Source: Flexilinea flocculi (lineage in GTDB: Bacteria; Chloroflexota; Anaerolineae; Anaerolineales; Anaerolineaceae). Taken from it: a stretch of DNA of 64,000 bases. The notes under the pieces are model-generated. The model made no database searches, had not been told where the DNA came from, and saw only the letters and a list, made by a program, of their open reading frames with translations. The stretch covers positions 1,416,974 through 1,480,973 of the forward strand of contig NZ_DF968181.1 of NCBI RefSeq assembly GCF_001192795.1, given 5' to 3'. Positions 10,730 through 20,641 of the stretch are shown here, one piece after another; within the stretch, counting starts at the first letter, position 1, and each line of letters opens with the position of its first letter. Made by a program: the position numbers and the translations under genes.

Positions 10730-11208
10730 TTAGTGAATCAAGTTTTCTTCGACTTGACACGATAACCCAGCAATTATTCGTTGGGACTCACTAATTCGTT
10801 GTTCTTCCTCCTGTATTTCCTTTGTTATTTGATCAACGGTTTCTTTTTTTAATTTGATGGACGTTTCACGCGAGACAATGTCAGCCTTAAGAAGTTTGAT
10901 GATCTGATCTTCAGACATTTGTGCTTTTTTTATATTCTTTTCGTCAACATAGTTTTGAACGAATAACTTCCCAAGCACGATAGCTGATGCTGTAGCTGCA
11001 CTAGCAATTAATGAGGTCGCGCCGTTAGTATATTTCATATACCTATATGACGCACATAGAAAATCTATCAACGCTTGTTCAGATACGATATTGCCATTTT
11101 TCCTCGATTTTTCTCAGCAATAAGCTTATCAGCCCTGATCCAACGTCGAACTGTTTCCTCATTGGTTTTTGGCATTTCCGCTACCTGTCTCACCGTAAAC
11201 GAACCCAT
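10730..11208 (-). pseudogene. Frameshifted HTH/coiled-coil protein
   Basis: From ATG 11208 the frame encodes a MerR/excisionase-type helix-turn-helix (FTVRQVAEMPKTNEETVRRW, then RADKLIAEKNRGK) and stops at about 11071. One extra A in the A5 run at 11097-11101 would join it to the downstream frame (VSEQALIDFLCASYRYMKY, then a hydrophobic stretch and a long coiled coil ending at 10730). The combined protein would be about 159 residues: DNA-binding head, possible membrane segment and coiled coil. It is either a genuine inactivating frameshift, a sequencing error, or slippage. The downstream piece alone has only a TTG start. Confidence 0.55.
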
Positions 11209-11234
11209 CTATTGATTTCATCCTTCCTGCTTTT

Positions 11235-11263
11235 ATAATATCACATTAATGTAGTAATAACAA
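11235..11263 (-). promoter_or_regulatory. Promoter with palindromic spacer upstream of the HTH gene
   Basis: On the minus strand TTGTTA (-35) and TATTAT (-10) are separated by exactly 17 bp, ending about 27 bp before the HTH gene start. The spacer contains the perfect 10-bp palindrome ACATTAATGT (11243-11252), placed where a repressor would block RNA polymerase. Autoregulation by the HTH protein is inferred. Confidence 0.5.
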
Positions 11264-11738
11264 GTTGTTTGTAGTATAAATTGTTGTAATAAAAAATAGC
11301 CTGAATTGAAATAGTAAATGCAACTAGGGAAGATAAAAAAATAAAAAACAGGGTGCACTTAGTCTGACAAATTAATTAGCAGAAAGGACTTCCCTCATGG
11401 GAAAAGAGGCATTCAAGATTACAAAATTGTTTTAAGATATAGAAACTGACAGCCCGGAATTTTTTTATTTGAATCAACGTTAAAAGGAACATAGACTCGA
11501 CATTTAAATTTGGTAATTATTTTTGAAATTCTTCCTGAACTTTGATGTGCAATTTCAAAATCCTGATTTTCTGGTCTTCCAGACTCGTAATTATTACACT
11601 AGAAAAGCTAAGATCTCCGATATATTTTCTCTTTTAATGCAAAGTGTTGGGGAAAATAGATTGTTGGTTTTGAATACCGTAGAGTTCCTATATTTCACTT
11701 TTCCTTAATGTTGGATATGATTAGGAAAAGTGAAATAA
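11264..11738. other. AT-rich gap, no supported gene
   Basis: About 470 bp separate the HTH promoter from the tmRNA terminator. Short open frames exist (for example 11523-11708) but none has a ribosome site or recognisable protein. The sequence is strongly AT-rich and looks like decayed accessory DNA beside the tmRNA gene. Confidence 0.5.
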
Positions 11739-11779
11739 AAAAGTACCCTCTGGGATTTTATAATCCATTGGGTACTTTT
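11739..11779 (-). terminator. Terminator of the tmRNA gene
   Basis: The 10-bp stem AAAAGTACCC / GGGTACTTTT on the minus strand is followed by a T-rich run. It begins 2 bp beyond the encoded CCA of the tmRNA. Confidence 0.85.
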
Positions 11780-11780
11780 A

Positions 11781-12183
11781 TGGTGGAGATGGCGGGAGTC
11801 GAACCCGCGTCCGAAAGAATCGACCCGCGAATATACTACGAGTGTAGTTCGTTTATTGATTTCATCTTAAGAAGGAAAAAAGAACAAAACCTCCTCAGAT
11901 TATTCACTCAGACCCGAAAGTCCTCTTTTGTATCATGCCGTGAAATCATGGACAGCATCCTGACTTTGTGACGCCCACTCTGCGATCGGTCAGGAAAACG
12001 ATGCAGGTGAACGTGACCTGAAAAGGTCATAGCGGCTCAGCCGTCAAGCTTATGCAGCGAGAGGCATTGCAGCGTAGGAAGTGCGATTATTGGCACTTAA
12101 TTTTTTGTACTGATTTTTCGAGATCGGCACCTCTCGACTCGCAATTCGGGACCAGCCTCCCCCGTCGAAACCAGGGCATCCCC
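11781..12183 (-). ncRNA. ssrA: Transfer-messenger RNA (tmRNA)
   Basis: On the minus strand the gene starts GGGGATGCCCTGGTTTCGAC and ends in a T-arm plus acceptor strand with encoded CCA. The 5' GGGGATG pairs with CATCTCC with one G-U. The tag reading frame at 12050-12094 reads ANNRTSYAAMPLAA followed by TAA, the usual ANN start and LAA end of proteolysis tags. It rescues ribosomes stalled on broken mRNAs. A TATAAT (12196-12201, minus strand) lies just upstream. The 3' end faces the phage-remnant island, and tmRNA 3' ends are common integration sites. Confidence 0.95.
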
Positions 12184-12227
12184 AAATATGTTTTAATTAT
12201 AACTTAGAAATGAGCTGTGATGACCAG

Positions 12228-12329
12228 CAGCGATTCGAAATATGAAAAGAATCTTTGTTGTTGTGATGTTTTTGCGCTTTGCGCAAAAACATCACAACAA
12301 CAAGGTCTTCCTAAATTTTGAATTGCCGG
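12228..12329. repeat. Intergenic hairpin repeat, copy 3
   Basis: The ends are CAGCGATTCGAAATATG and AAATTTTGAATTGCCGG. The core is a perfect 23-bp hairpin with a TTT loop (arms 12255-12277 and 12281-12303). It lies between the divergent tmRNA and corA genes. Confidence 0.8.
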
Positions 12330-12459
12330 TTTTCAAAGGAAAAGCCAAAATGTGTATGAAAAAATGATATATCGGTCTATCCGATTTGATAACAGATGAG
12401 TAAAATAAGAGGATGGCTAAAAGCGAATAAAATCTATTTTACATATAAGGAGGTGGCAG

Positions 12460-13398
12460 ATGCTTTCATATTACAAAAATAATGAATTCATTCTGGAGAA
12501 ATTAGGAGAGGCTGTTCCAAATTGTTGGATCGATGCAATAAACCCCACCCCTGAAGAAAAAGAATTACTTTGCAATTTAGGCATTCCCAGAGATTTTTTA
12601 ACATATTCATTGGATATTGATGAGCGGTCTCGAATTGATGAAGAGGATGATGGGACGACGCTGATTGTTGTTCGTGTTCCCTATTATCAAGGTGAAAAAG
12701 AGGATATTGCGTATGTTACTATTCCTTTGGGCATTATTATTGCAGATAAATATATTGTGACGGTTTGCAGCAAACCGACAGATATTATTCAACAATTTTC
12801 CAGCGGAAAAGTTGCAAAGCTCTCCACCACAAAACGTAATCGTTTTGCGCTGCGTCTGCTTATGACAACAACCACGAAATTTTTGGATGATGTGCGTACC
12901 ATCAATAAAGTGGTAGATGTCCTTGAAGATCGATTGTATGCATCGATGAAGAATACTGAGTTACTGACATTGTTAAAATATCAAAAGAGTTATGTCTATT
13001 TTGCACAGGCATTAAAACAAAATGAGTTGACATTGGTGAGGCTTTCCCGTTTAAATTCTTTTAAACGGTTTGAAGAAGATGAAGATCTGTTGGAAGATGT
13101 CATAACCGAAAATACGCAGGCCATCGACATGACAAATATATCCAGTTCAATCTTATCGTCATTGATGGATGCATTTGCTTCTGTGATTTCAAATAATTTA
13201 AACGTGGTCATGAAAGTGTTGGCTTCAGTGACCATCATCATGAATATTCCTGTCATCATTTCCGGATTTTTTGGAATGAATGTCAATTTCCCGCCGTATA
13301 TATCTGAACATCCAATGGCTCTTCCATTCATCCTTTTAATTACCATCATATTGACGATACTTTCGATTTGGATTTTCCAAAAAAAACACTGGTTTTAG
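12460..13398 (+). CDS. corA: CorA-type magnesium/divalent cation channel
   Basis: The product has 312 residues. A long soluble alpha/beta and helical N-terminal domain is followed by two C-terminal transmembrane helices. The loop after the first helix carries the signature GMN motif (SGFFGMNVNFP), which forms the ion-selectivity filter of the pentamer. It mediates Mg2+ uptake at the cytoplasmic membrane. AAGGAGGTGGCAG precedes the ATG. The gene is monocistronic, flanked on both sides by hairpin repeats. No Mg-sensing riboswitch could be recognised in the 120 bp leader. Confidence 0.95.
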   Translation: MLSYYKNNEFILEKLGEAVPNCWIDAINPTPEEKELLCNLGIPRDFLTYSLDIDERSRIDEEDDGTTLIVVRVPYYQGEKEDIAYVTIPLGIIIADKYIVTVCSKPTDIIQQFSSGKVAKLSTTKRNRFALRLLMTTTTKFLDDVRTINKVVDVLEDRLYASMKNTELLTLLKYQKSYVYFAQALKQNELTLVRLSRLNSFKRFEEDEDLLEDVITENTQAIDMTNISSSILSSLMDAFASVISNNLNVVMKVLASVTIIMNIPVIISGFFGMNVNFPPYISEHPMALPFILLITIILTILSIWIFQKKHWF

Positions 13399-13434
13399 TC
13401 TGCTTACAGCTATATAAAAATATGGGAAGAATTC

Positions 13435-13487
13435 ATTATTGTTGAGATTTTTTTACACTCGACGCAAAAAAATATCTCAACAACAAT
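13435..13487. repeat. Hairpin repeat, copy 4 (core)
   Basis: The arms at 13435-13454 and 13466-13487 (ATTATTGTTGAGAT and its complement) form a near-perfect hairpin. The outer ends are degraded (GGGAAGAATTC on the left, TTTTTTTCGAAGG on the right). It lies between corA and the FAH-family gene. Confidence 0.6.
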
Positions 13488-13556
13488 TTTCTGTCTTTTT
13501 TTCGAAGGTTCAAATAGGTTTTTTGGGTATTGATATCAAATAATGAGGAGCGTGGC

Positions 13557-14324
13557 ATGCGGTTTGTTCGTTTCATAAAACAGGGATCGACGGAGTCGAA
13601 ATTTGGCTGGATTTATGAAGATATGGTTGGAGAGATTGAAGGGAATTTGTTCTCAGAATACAGAAGATTGGAAGCGGATACACCCATTGAAAAGGTAAAA
13701 CTGTTGTCTCCGCTTATTCCAGGAAAAATTGTTGCAGCGGGATGGAATTATATTGATCATGCCCGTGAGTTTGATCGTCCAATCCCTGAATTTCCGACCA
13801 TTTTCTTGAAACCTCCCAGTTCTGTTATCGGGATGGGGGATGGCATTATTCTTCCGGAAATTTCCCGGCAGGTGGAGCATGAGTGCGAATTGGCTATTGT
13901 TATCGGGAAAAAAGCGAAGATGATTCTGCCAGAGGATGCGTATAGCTATATATTTGGTTATACTGCTGCTAATGATGTCACTGCCAGAGATCTGCAGAAA
14001 AAAGATGAGACCTGGGCACGGGCGAAAGGATTTGATACGTTTTGCCCATTAGGTCCGTGGATCGAAACCGATTTTGAACCAGCCGATGCAATGCTGACTT
14101 GCAGAGTTAATTCTGAATTGCGACAAATGGCATCCACGCGGGATATGATTTTTCCGATTCCTTCCATCCTTGCTTTTATTTCTTCAATCATGACATTGAA
14201 TCCGGGCGATATTATTTTAACCGGTACACCCGCAGGAACTGCTCCTTTGGAAGCCGGAGACGTAGTAGAAGTCCAGATCGATGGCATTGGAAGTCTTACA
14301 AATCCGGTGGTGAAACAAATGTAA
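13557..14324 (+). CDS. Fumarylacetoacetate hydrolase (FAH) family protein
   Basis: The product has 255 residues. The N-terminal portion is the short accessory fold, and the C-terminal catalytic FAH fold carries KPPSSVIG, the metal-binding EHECELAIVIGKKAK acidic cluster, GYTAANDVTARDLQ, GFDTFCPLGPW and the LTGTPAG end motif. Enzymes of this family hydrolyse or isomerise diketo acids such as fumarylpyruvate or 2-hydroxyhepta-2,4-diene-1,7-dioate. The exact substrate cannot be told, and no aromatic degradation genes are nearby. GAGGAGCG precedes the ATG at 13557. Confidence 0.9.
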   Translation: MRFVRFIKQGSTESKFGWIYEDMVGEIEGNLFSEYRRLEADTPIEKVKLLSPLIPGKIVAAGWNYIDHAREFDRPIPEFPTIFLKPPSSVIGMGDGIILPEISRQVEHECELAIVIGKKAKMILPEDAYSYIFGYTAANDVTARDLQKKDETWARAKGFDTFCPLGPWIETDFEPADAMLTCRVNSELRQMASTRDMIFPIPSILAFISSIMTLNPGDIILTGTPAGTAPLEAGDVVEVQIDGIGSLTNPVVKQM

Positions 14325-14350
14325 TTTGGTGAAATATGCCGGTGTTTATG

Positions 14351-14458
14351 CAGTAATTTGAAATAAGGAAAGTATTTATGGATATGACGTTGTTATTGTA
14401 GAAAACGCAAAAACAACACAACGGCGAATAATCCTTCCTATATTTCGTATATCATTGG
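14351..14458. repeat. Intergenic repeat, copy 5 (partly decayed hairpin)
   Basis: The copy begins CAGTAATTTGAAATAAGG and ends ATATTTCGTATATCATTGG. The core keeps CGTTGTTATTG and AAAACAACACAACG, an imperfect hairpin. It lies between the FAH gene and yebC. Confidence 0.6.
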
Positions 14459-14594
14459 TCAATATGGTAAAATATTTCACATTATTAAAAAAAGTGTATA
14501 ATTTATCAGTCAGATATCAATGCAAATCAGTAAATCAATGCTCCGATGGGCATTTTGATTTTTGAATCTAATCTAATTTGAAGGAGAATGAAAT

Positions 14595-15350
14595 ATGTCA
14601 GGCCATTCTCATTGGGCTACAATTAAACGCAAGAAGGGCGCCGGCGACGCAAAACGAGGCCAGGTATTTACAAAGCTGGCTAAAGAGATCACGCTCGCAG
14701 CACGTGAGGGCGGTGATCCTACAATGAACTTTAAGTTGAGAATCTGCGTAGACAAAGCGCGGAGCAACAACATGCCGAAAGACAGTATCGATCGGGCAAT
14801 AAAACGCGGTACCGGAGAATCGAAAGATGGTTTTGTATTTGAAGACGTGATGTATGAAGGATATGGCCCAAAAGGAGTAGCTTTCATCATTGAGTGTGTC
14901 ACAGAGAATAAGAACCGGACGGTGGCAGAGGTACGCCATGCGCTTTCTCGTTCTGGAGGGAGTTTAGGTGAAAGCGGATCGGTAGCCTGGCAATTTTCCC
15001 GAAAAGCTTATTTCCTTATATCTGGAGAAAAGCTGGATTTCGATAAAGTCTTCGAACTCGGATTAGAAAAAGGCGCTGATGATGTTCAGGAAACTGAAGA
15101 TGGAATTGAAGTATTCGCTGGTGTTGAAAATTTCAAAGCGTTAAGCGATGCTTTCTATGCAGCAAATTTGCCGATTTCTGAAGCTGAAATTCGATATTTC
15201 CCCAATCAGGAAATGGATTTGTCCACGGAAGAAACGTTACAGGTGCTTCGGGTTGTCGATTCTTTGGAAGAACTGGATGATGTTCAACAGGTTTATCATA
15301 ATCTGAATGTCAGTGACGAAGCAATGGCAGCGCTGGAAGGCGAAGAATAA
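14595..15350 (+). CDS. yebC: YebC/PmpR family transcription/translation factor
   Basis: The product has 251 residues. The N-terminal MSGHSHWATIKRKKGAGDAKRG signature and the three-domain length fit the YebC/PmpR family exactly. Members act as transcriptional regulators or ribosome-associated factors that help translation of proline-rich stretches. It heads a tight cluster with ruvC (6 bp gap), an RNA methyltransferase and ruvA, as in many bacteria. AAGGAG precedes the start. Confidence 0.95.
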   Translation: MSGHSHWATIKRKKGAGDAKRGQVFTKLAKEITLAAREGGDPTMNFKLRICVDKARSNNMPKDSIDRAIKRGTGESKDGFVFEDVMYEGYGPKGVAFIIECVTENKNRTVAEVRHALSRSGGSLGESGSVAWQFSRKAYFLISGEKLDFDKVFELGLEKGADDVQETEDGIEVFAGVENFKALSDAFYAANLPISEAEIRYFPNQEMDLSTEETLQVLRVVDSLEELDDVQQVYHNLNVSDEAMAALEGEE

Positions 15351-15356
15351 GCTTAC

Positions 15357-15857
15357 ATGGTTGTTTTGGGAATTGATCCCGGAACTGCTTTAACTGGATA
15401 TGGATTTATTCGTTTAGCAGAAAACGGGGATCTCTCAGTCATTGATTATGGCGTGATATCAACTCCAGCAAAAACAGCGATGGAAAATCGACTGGTTCAG
15501 CTTTACCAGGAAATCAATGAAAAAATTCTTCTCCATCACCCCGAAAGGGGAGCGGTGGAGAAGTTGTTTTTCCATACAAACGTCACTACTGCGATTTCTG
15601 TCGGACAAGCACGCGGTGTAATCTTGCTTTGCATGGCACAAGCGGGTATCGATATAACCGAATTCACCCCGATGGAAGTAAAACAAGCAGTTGTCGGTTA
15701 TGGAGGCGCAGATAAACGTCAAGTCCAACTGATGGTGAAAGCAATCTTGAACCTTCAAGAGATTCCAAAACCGGATGATGCTGCAGATGCATTAGCAATT
15801 GCGATCTGTTGTGCGAACTGCAACAAGTATTTTGATTTACGGAAAAGTCTGAGTTAA
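15357..15857 (+). CDS. ruvC: Holliday junction resolvase RuvC
   Basis: The product has 166 residues, typical length. The RNase H-fold active site is visible as Asp7 (LGIDPG), a glutamate in AVEKLFFHTN and the C-terminal KPDDAADALAIA acidic pair. It cuts Holliday junctions symmetrically in concert with RuvAB. It is embedded in yebC-ruvC-trmH-ruvA with gaps of a few bases, so it is surely co-transcribed. Confidence 0.96.
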   Translation: MVVLGIDPGTALTGYGFIRLAENGDLSVIDYGVISTPAKTAMENRLVQLYQEINEKILLHHPERGAVEKLFFHTNVTTAISVGQARGVILLCMAQAGIDITEFTPMEVKQAVVGYGGADKRQVQLMVKAILNLQEIPKPDDAADALAIAICCANCNKYFDLRKSLS

Positions 15858-15858
15858 G

Positions 15859-16668
15859 ATGATTACCAGCAAAGCCAATCCTCGAATAAAAGAAATTCGA
15901 ATTCTGAAAGATCCGAAATTCATAAAAAAAAGCGATTCTTTTTACATGGAAGGCTTGCGTATTATTGGCGAAGCATTACAAAAGAATTCGGAGATTGAAA
16001 CGGTCATCAGTTGCCCTGAAATCTTAAAAAATGGGTTCGGTTCCCAACTGGTTAACCTTGCAAAAGACAAGGGCATTGAGATTTTGGAAGTTTCTAAGGC
16101 GGTTTTTGAATCTTTTTCGCATAAAGAAAACCCTCAGGGGTTGGCTGCGATCGGGAAACAGCATTTTTCGCAGCTGGAAGAGTTAGAAATTAGCCACGGA
16201 CTCATCATCGCATTAAATGAAGTGGCTGATCCTGGGAATCTGGGTACAATCATCCGAACAGCTGATGCGGTTTCCTGTGAAGGTATATTACTGTTGGGAG
16301 ATACCACCAATCCGTACGAACTGAACGCAATTCGGGGCTCCATGGGAGCAATATTTTCTCAAAAAATTGTAAAGACTGATTTCCAATCCATGCTGACCTG
16401 GAAAAACGAACATGGATTATATTTAACCGGAACCTCAGATAAAGCAGCAGCTGATTATGCTTATATTGACTATCCTGATCCGATTATATTATTAATGGGA
16501 AGCGAGCGTCAGGGGCTGAACAATGACGAGATGAAAGCGTGTGATCTCATTGTACGTATTCCGATGATGCAAAGCAGCGATTCTTTGAATCTGGCTGTTG
16601 CGACCGGGGTTATACTCTATGAGATTTTTAATAATCATCGAAAGAATATCAGCAGGAATAACCTATGA
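15859..16668 (+). CDS. TrmH-family (SpoU) RNA 2'-O-methyltransferase
   Basis: The product has 269 residues. The N-terminal substrate-binding domain (residues 1-95) is followed by the SPOUT knot methyltransferase domain with all three motifs: NEVADPGNLGTIIRTADA, LLMGSERQGL and IPMMQSSDSLNLAVA. These methylate ribose 2'-OH in rRNA or tRNA, with 23S rRNA the commonest target for this layout. It starts 1 bp after ruvC ends and overlaps ruvA by 4 bp. Its insertion between ruvC and ruvA is a notable gene order. Confidence 0.92.
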   Translation: MITSKANPRIKEIRILKDPKFIKKSDSFYMEGLRIIGEALQKNSEIETVISCPEILKNGFGSQLVNLAKDKGIEILEVSKAVFESFSHKENPQGLAAIGKQHFSQLEELEISHGLIIALNEVADPGNLGTIIRTADAVSCEGILLLGDTTNPYELNAIRGSMGAIFSQKIVKTDFQSMLTWKNEHGLYLTGTSDKAAADYAYIDYPDPIILLMGSERQGLNNDEMKACDLIVRIPMMQSSDSLNLAVATGVILYEIFNNHRKNISRNNL

Positions 16669-17240
16669 TTGCCTATCTGGATGGTACTATTCTTGAGAAA
16701 GAATCCGATTCAATCGTTGTTCTCATCGGTGGCGTTGGATTGCGGGTTTATGCAACACAGAATTATCTGTTAACTGTTGAACCAGGACAGCGAGTAAGGC
16801 TGCATACACATTTGATTGTACGTGAAGATCTCCTGGCTCTTTATGGCTTTGATACACAAGAGGAAGTTCGATATTTTTCTCTGTTGATGGGAGTCAGCGG
16901 TGTCGGTCCGCGATTAGCTTTGAACATCCTTTCTTCTGCCGGAGTGGATACCATACGCAGAGCTGTTGTGCAAGAGCAGCCTGACTTTCTATCGCGAGTT
17001 CCCGGCGTCGGAAAGAAAACGGCACAAAAAATCATTCTTCAGTTGCAAGGGAAAATTTCAGGCACTGGGGAAGGGCAAGATTTTCAGGCATATCAACCGG
17101 TCGATTTTGAAGTAATTGAAGCGTTAACTGCTTTGGGATACAGTATTATTCAGGCGCAGACTGCGGTTCAGTCAATCCCTAAAGATACTCCCGATACTGT
17201 TGAAGATAAGCTTCGGATGGCGCTTCAATCGTTGGCGTAA
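16665..17240 (+). CDS. ruvA: Holliday junction branch migration protein RuvA
   Basis: The product has 191 residues. An N-terminal OB fold (MIAYLDGTI to LLALYGF) precedes the two helix-hairpin-helix motifs (GVSGVGPRLALNIL and RVPGVGKKTAQKI) and the C-terminal RuvB-contacting domain. The ATG overlaps the TGA of the methyltransferase gene. Its motor partner ruvB is not adjacent, and no ruvB is seen anywhere in this window. Confidence 0.95.
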   Translation: MIAYLDGTILEKESDSIVVLIGGVGLRVYATQNYLLTVEPGQRVRLHTHLIVREDLLALYGFDTQEEVRYFSLLMGVSGVGPRLALNILSSAGVDTIRRAVVQEQPDFLSRVPGVGKKTAQKIILQLQGKISGTGEGQDFQAYQPVDFEVIEALTALGYSIIQAQTAVQSIPKDTPDTVEDKLRMALQSLA

Positions 17241-17453
17241 AGACGCCCCAATTTTGCAATTTTTTCCTCCTTTATTCAATTAATTGACATTTAGCTGATT
17301 TATCGAATTAAGCTGGGCGAATTGCCGTTTATTATTTTTTTTGCTCAAGATAAAAATAAATGAATTGTAAAAAATACTTTTCATATGTCGAATCACTATT
17401 CTATTTTAAGAAGACCGATCGAAATTTCGAAATACAGATCAAGATGAGGTTTG

Positions 17454-20339
17454 ATGGTTGATAATAATATGATTCGTGTCATTGGGGCACGTGAAAATAA
17501 TCTTAAAAACATTTCTGTGGATATACCACGGGATAAACTGGTTGTCATTACCGGATTATCCGGTTCGGGTAAATCATCACTGGCATTTGATACGATTTTT
17601 GCAGAGGGTCAGCGCCGTTATGTGGAATCGCTTTCCTCTTATGCGCGTATGTTTTTAGGCCAAATGGATAAGCCGGATGTCGATTCGATCGAGGGATTAT
17701 CTCCGGCGGTTTCGATTGATCAGAAAGGAACTTCCCGCAATCCACGTTCCACTGTTGGTACAGTAACAGAAATTTATGATTATCTTCGTCTTCTTTTTGC
17801 ACGGATTGGAACACCTCATTGTCCTGTTTGTGGGAGAGTGGTTGTTCAGCAGTCATCCGATGAAATCATTAATAAGGTTGAGCAGCAACCGGAAGGAAGC
17901 CGCTTACTGATTCTGGCGCCAATTGTACGGGCAAGAAAAGGTACTTACCAGGCAGCTTTGGATGAAATCCGTAAAAGCGGATTCATTCGTGTCCGTGTCG
18001 ATGGAACAGTTTATTCTTTAGATGAAGAAATCAGTCTTGATCGCTATAAAATTCATACGATTGAGGCGGTTGTTGATCGTATTGTAATTCACCATGATGA
18101 CGATGAGGAAAACGCCCGACTGAATCGTTCCAGGCTGGCTGATTCGATAGAAACGGCACTAAAAGTCGGTGATGGATATGTCACTGTGAGTAATCTATCT
18201 GCTGAGCCAGCAGAAGATATGCAGTTTTCGGAATTCCTGGCTTGTCCGGAACATGGTGTCAGCATACCAGAAATTGAACCGAGAACCTTTTCTTTTAACA
18301 CACCGCATGGCGCATGCCCCGCATGTCAAGGTTTAGGCATTCGTCAGGAAATTGATCCGAATTTAATCATTCCGGATCCATCACGATCTTTGAATGAAGG
18401 TGCAATTTCAGTCATGGAATGGAATCACTCAAAGGCTGAAAATGGCTATTACTGGCAGCAATTGGAAACCGTAGCAAAAGAATATGATATCAATATGGAT
18501 AAACCCTTTTCCGAGTTAACTGAAGACCAGCGAAATATCATACTCTTTGGATCCGGAGGGAAAAGCCTGAAAATGGAATTGGTCGGTAGAAATGACCGCG
18601 TTTCATCGTATCAGGCACCTTTTGAGGGCGTCATCCCGAATCTAAAACGCCGTTTTGATGAAACGAATTCCGATTTTATCCGCGATAAAATTGCAGAGTA
18701 TATGGTTGATAAGCCGTGCCACGTCTGCAATGGAAAGCGATTGAAACCGGAAACACTTGCCATAACCATCGATAATCTCAATATCATCGATATTACTGAA
18801 ATGCCTATTAATTCTTTACTGATATGGGTAAGGAAAATCCAGAGTGATCAAACCTTATTATCGGATTGCCAAAAGATCATCGCTGAAAAGATATTAAAAG
18901 AAATCGTTTCCCGACTTGAGTTTCTTGTCAATGTGGGGTTAGATTATCTTACATTGCAGCGTTCTGCATGCAGTTTATCCGGAGGAGAATCGCAGCGCAT
19001 TCGTTTAGCGACGCAGATCGGTTCGCAATTGATGGGGGTTTTATATGTATTGGATGAACCTTCGATCGGATTGCATGCCCGTGATAATTCGAAATTATTA
19101 AAAACCTTAAAACAGTTAAGAGATATCGGAAACACAGTCCTGGTTGTTGAGCATGATGAGGAGACAATTCGCGCTGCCGATTGGATCATCGATATGGGAC
19201 CAGGTGCGGGAATTCGAGGCGGTGAAGTAGTTGCCGCAGGTTCCATCGATACAATTCTCTCTAGTAAACAATCTCTGACAGGCGATTATCTTACAGGCAG
19301 GAAATTTGTTCCAATCCCGCAGAAACGAAGGAAACCAGATGACCGATTTCTGGAAATCATTGGTGCCACTCAAAATAATCTGAAAAATATTGACGTGAAA
19401 ATTCCGCTCGGAATGTTGGTTTGTATCACTGGCGTTTCCGGAAGCGGAAAATCTACCTTATTGAACGATATATTGTATAATGTTTTGGCGCACGAGCTGA
19501 ATAGAGCGTATACAACTCCTGGGCAATTCAAAAAAATTAATGGGATTCAGTTTCTTGATAAAGTCATTAATATTGATCAGTCACCAATTGGAAGGACACC
19601 TCGCTCAAATCCGGCAACTTATACGGGCGTTTTCGATGAAATTCGCAAGCTTTACGCAGAACTTCCGGATAGCAAAATGCGCGGATACAAACCAGGACGT
19701 TTTTCATCGAATGTCCGCGGCGGGCGTTGTGAAACTTGTCAGGGTCAGGGGCAGCTTAAAATAGAAATGCAATTTTTACCGGATGTATATGTACCTTGTA
19801 ACGTGTGTCATGGATTGCGCTATAACAATGAAACATTGCAAGTGAAATTTAAAGGAAAATCGATCGCTGACGTTTTGGACATGGATATTGATGAGGGCGT
19901 TGAATTCTTTTCTGCATTTCCAAATATTGTCAATAAATTGAATCTTCTTCAGGAAGTGGGGATGGGCTATGCCAAAATTGGTCAGCCAGCTAATACACTA
20001 TCCGGAGGTGAAGCGCAGCGAGTTAAATTATCCAAAGAATTATCAAGGCGTGCTACCGGAAAGACTTTGTATGTTTTAGATGAGCCATCTGTCGGATTGC
20101 ATGCAGCAGATGTCCATCGCTTAATTACTGTACTGCAAAAACTGGTCGATCAGGGCAATTCAGTGATTATTATTGAGCATAATTTGGATATCATCAAAGT
20201 ATCCGATTATATTATTGATCTCGGACCAGAAGGTGGCGATCGCGGCGGTAGGGTTATTGCTGTTGGAACGCCTGAGAAAATTGCAAAATGCGAGGCTTCT
20301 TATACCGGGCAATATTTAAAAGATATTCTTCAGAGATAG
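17454..20339 (+). CDS. uvrA: Excinuclease ABC subunit A (UvrA)
   Basis: The product has about 961 residues. UvrA is the damage-recognition ATPase of nucleotide excision repair. Two ABC ATPase modules are present: Walker [11 protein letters not shown] and [10 protein letters not shown], and signature motifs [11 protein letters not shown] and [11 protein letters not shown]. The zinc fingers are CPVCGR, CPEHG...CPACQG and CETCQGQG...CNVCHG. ATG 17454 follows AAGATGAGGT with suitable spacing; a TTG one codon earlier also exists. It is monocistronic. Confidence 0.97.
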   Translation: MVDNNMIRVIGARENNLKNISVDIPRDKLVVITGLSGSGKSSLAFDTIFAEGQRRYVESLSSYARMFLGQMDKPDVDSIEGLSPAVSIDQKGTSRNPRSTVGTVTEIYDYLRLLFARIGTPHCPVCGRVVVQQSSDEIINKVEQQPEGSRLLILAPIVRARKGTYQAALDEIRKSGFIRVRVDGTVYSLDEEISLDRYKIHTIEAVVDRIVIHHDDDEENARLNRSRLADSIETALKVGDGYVTVSNLSAEPAEDMQFSEFLACPEHGVSIPEIEPRTFSFNTPHGACPACQGLGIRQEIDPNLIIPDPSRSLNEGAISVMEWNHSKAENGYYWQQLETVAKEYDINMDKPFSELTEDQRNIILFGSGGKSLKMELVGRNDRVSSYQAPFEGVIPNLKRRFDETNSDFIRDKIAEYMVDKPCHVCNGKRLKPETLAITIDNLNIIDITEMPINSLLIWVRKIQSDQTLLSDCQKIIAEKILKEIVSRLEFLVNVGLDYLTLQRSACSLSGGESQRIRLATQIGSQLMGVLYVLDEPSIGLHARDNSKLLKTLKQLRDIGNTVLVVEHDEETIRAADWIIDMGPGAGIRGGEVVAAGSIDTILSSKQSLTGDYLTGRKFVPIPQKRRKPDDRFLEIIGATQNNLKNIDVKIPLGMLVCITGVSGSGKSTLLNDILYNVLAHELNRAYTTPGQFKKINGIQFLDKVINIDQSPIGRTPRSNPATYTGVFDEIRKLYAELPDSKMRGYKPGRFSSNVRGGRCETCQGQGQLKIEMQFLPDVYVPCNVCHGLRYNNETLQVKFKGKSIADVLDMDIDEGVEFFSAFPNIVNKLNLLQEVGMGYAKIGQPANTLSGGEAQRVKLSKELSRRATGKTLYVLDEPSVGLHAADVHRLITVLQKLVDQGNSVIIIEHNLDIIKVSDYIIDLGPEGGDRGGRVIAVGTPEKIAKCEASYTGQYLKDILQR

Positions 20340-20487
20340 CGGTACTGGGAAAAGAGCTGGTTATGAATCTATAACTGGCAGCCACAAACTTGTCAGTATT
20401 CCGGGATCTTGTATGTTCATTTAAATAACGAACGGAAAAAGAAGTAATAAGAACTATAGGCTTACTATTCAAATCAATCAGGAAAAC

Positions 20488-20530
20488 CATGACTACAACA
20501 AAGAATCCTACCCATATTTAGAAATGCTGC
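20488..20530. repeat. Right-half remnant of the intergenic repeat
   Basis: ACAACAAAGAATCCTACCC followed by ATATTTAGAAATGCTGC matches the right half of the family (compare 31934-31966). The left half is missing. The rest of the 20340-20641 gap shows no gene. Confidence 0.45.
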
Positions 20531-20641
20531 GAAAAAAGCCCTCTTTTTGCACAGCGTGCTTTTTCCGTGTACAATAAGAATAAATTTGACGAAAACAAGA
20601 TTTACGAAGAATGATTGATCTGAAATGAAAGGAAATATGCG

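Noticed and set aside
11330-11480. Possible insertion sequence remnant (GGGTGCACTTAGTCTGACA and a short ATG frame)
   Set aside because: No partner inverted repeat and no transposase-like residues could be found.
9000-11785. Search for duplicated attachment site from the tmRNA 3' end
   Set aside because: No second copy of the tmRNA 3' segment was seen by eye between 8.9 and 11.7 kb.
12340-12459. Magnesium riboswitch before corA
   Set aside because: The leader is short and shows none of the conserved M-box or mgtA-type helices I can recognise.
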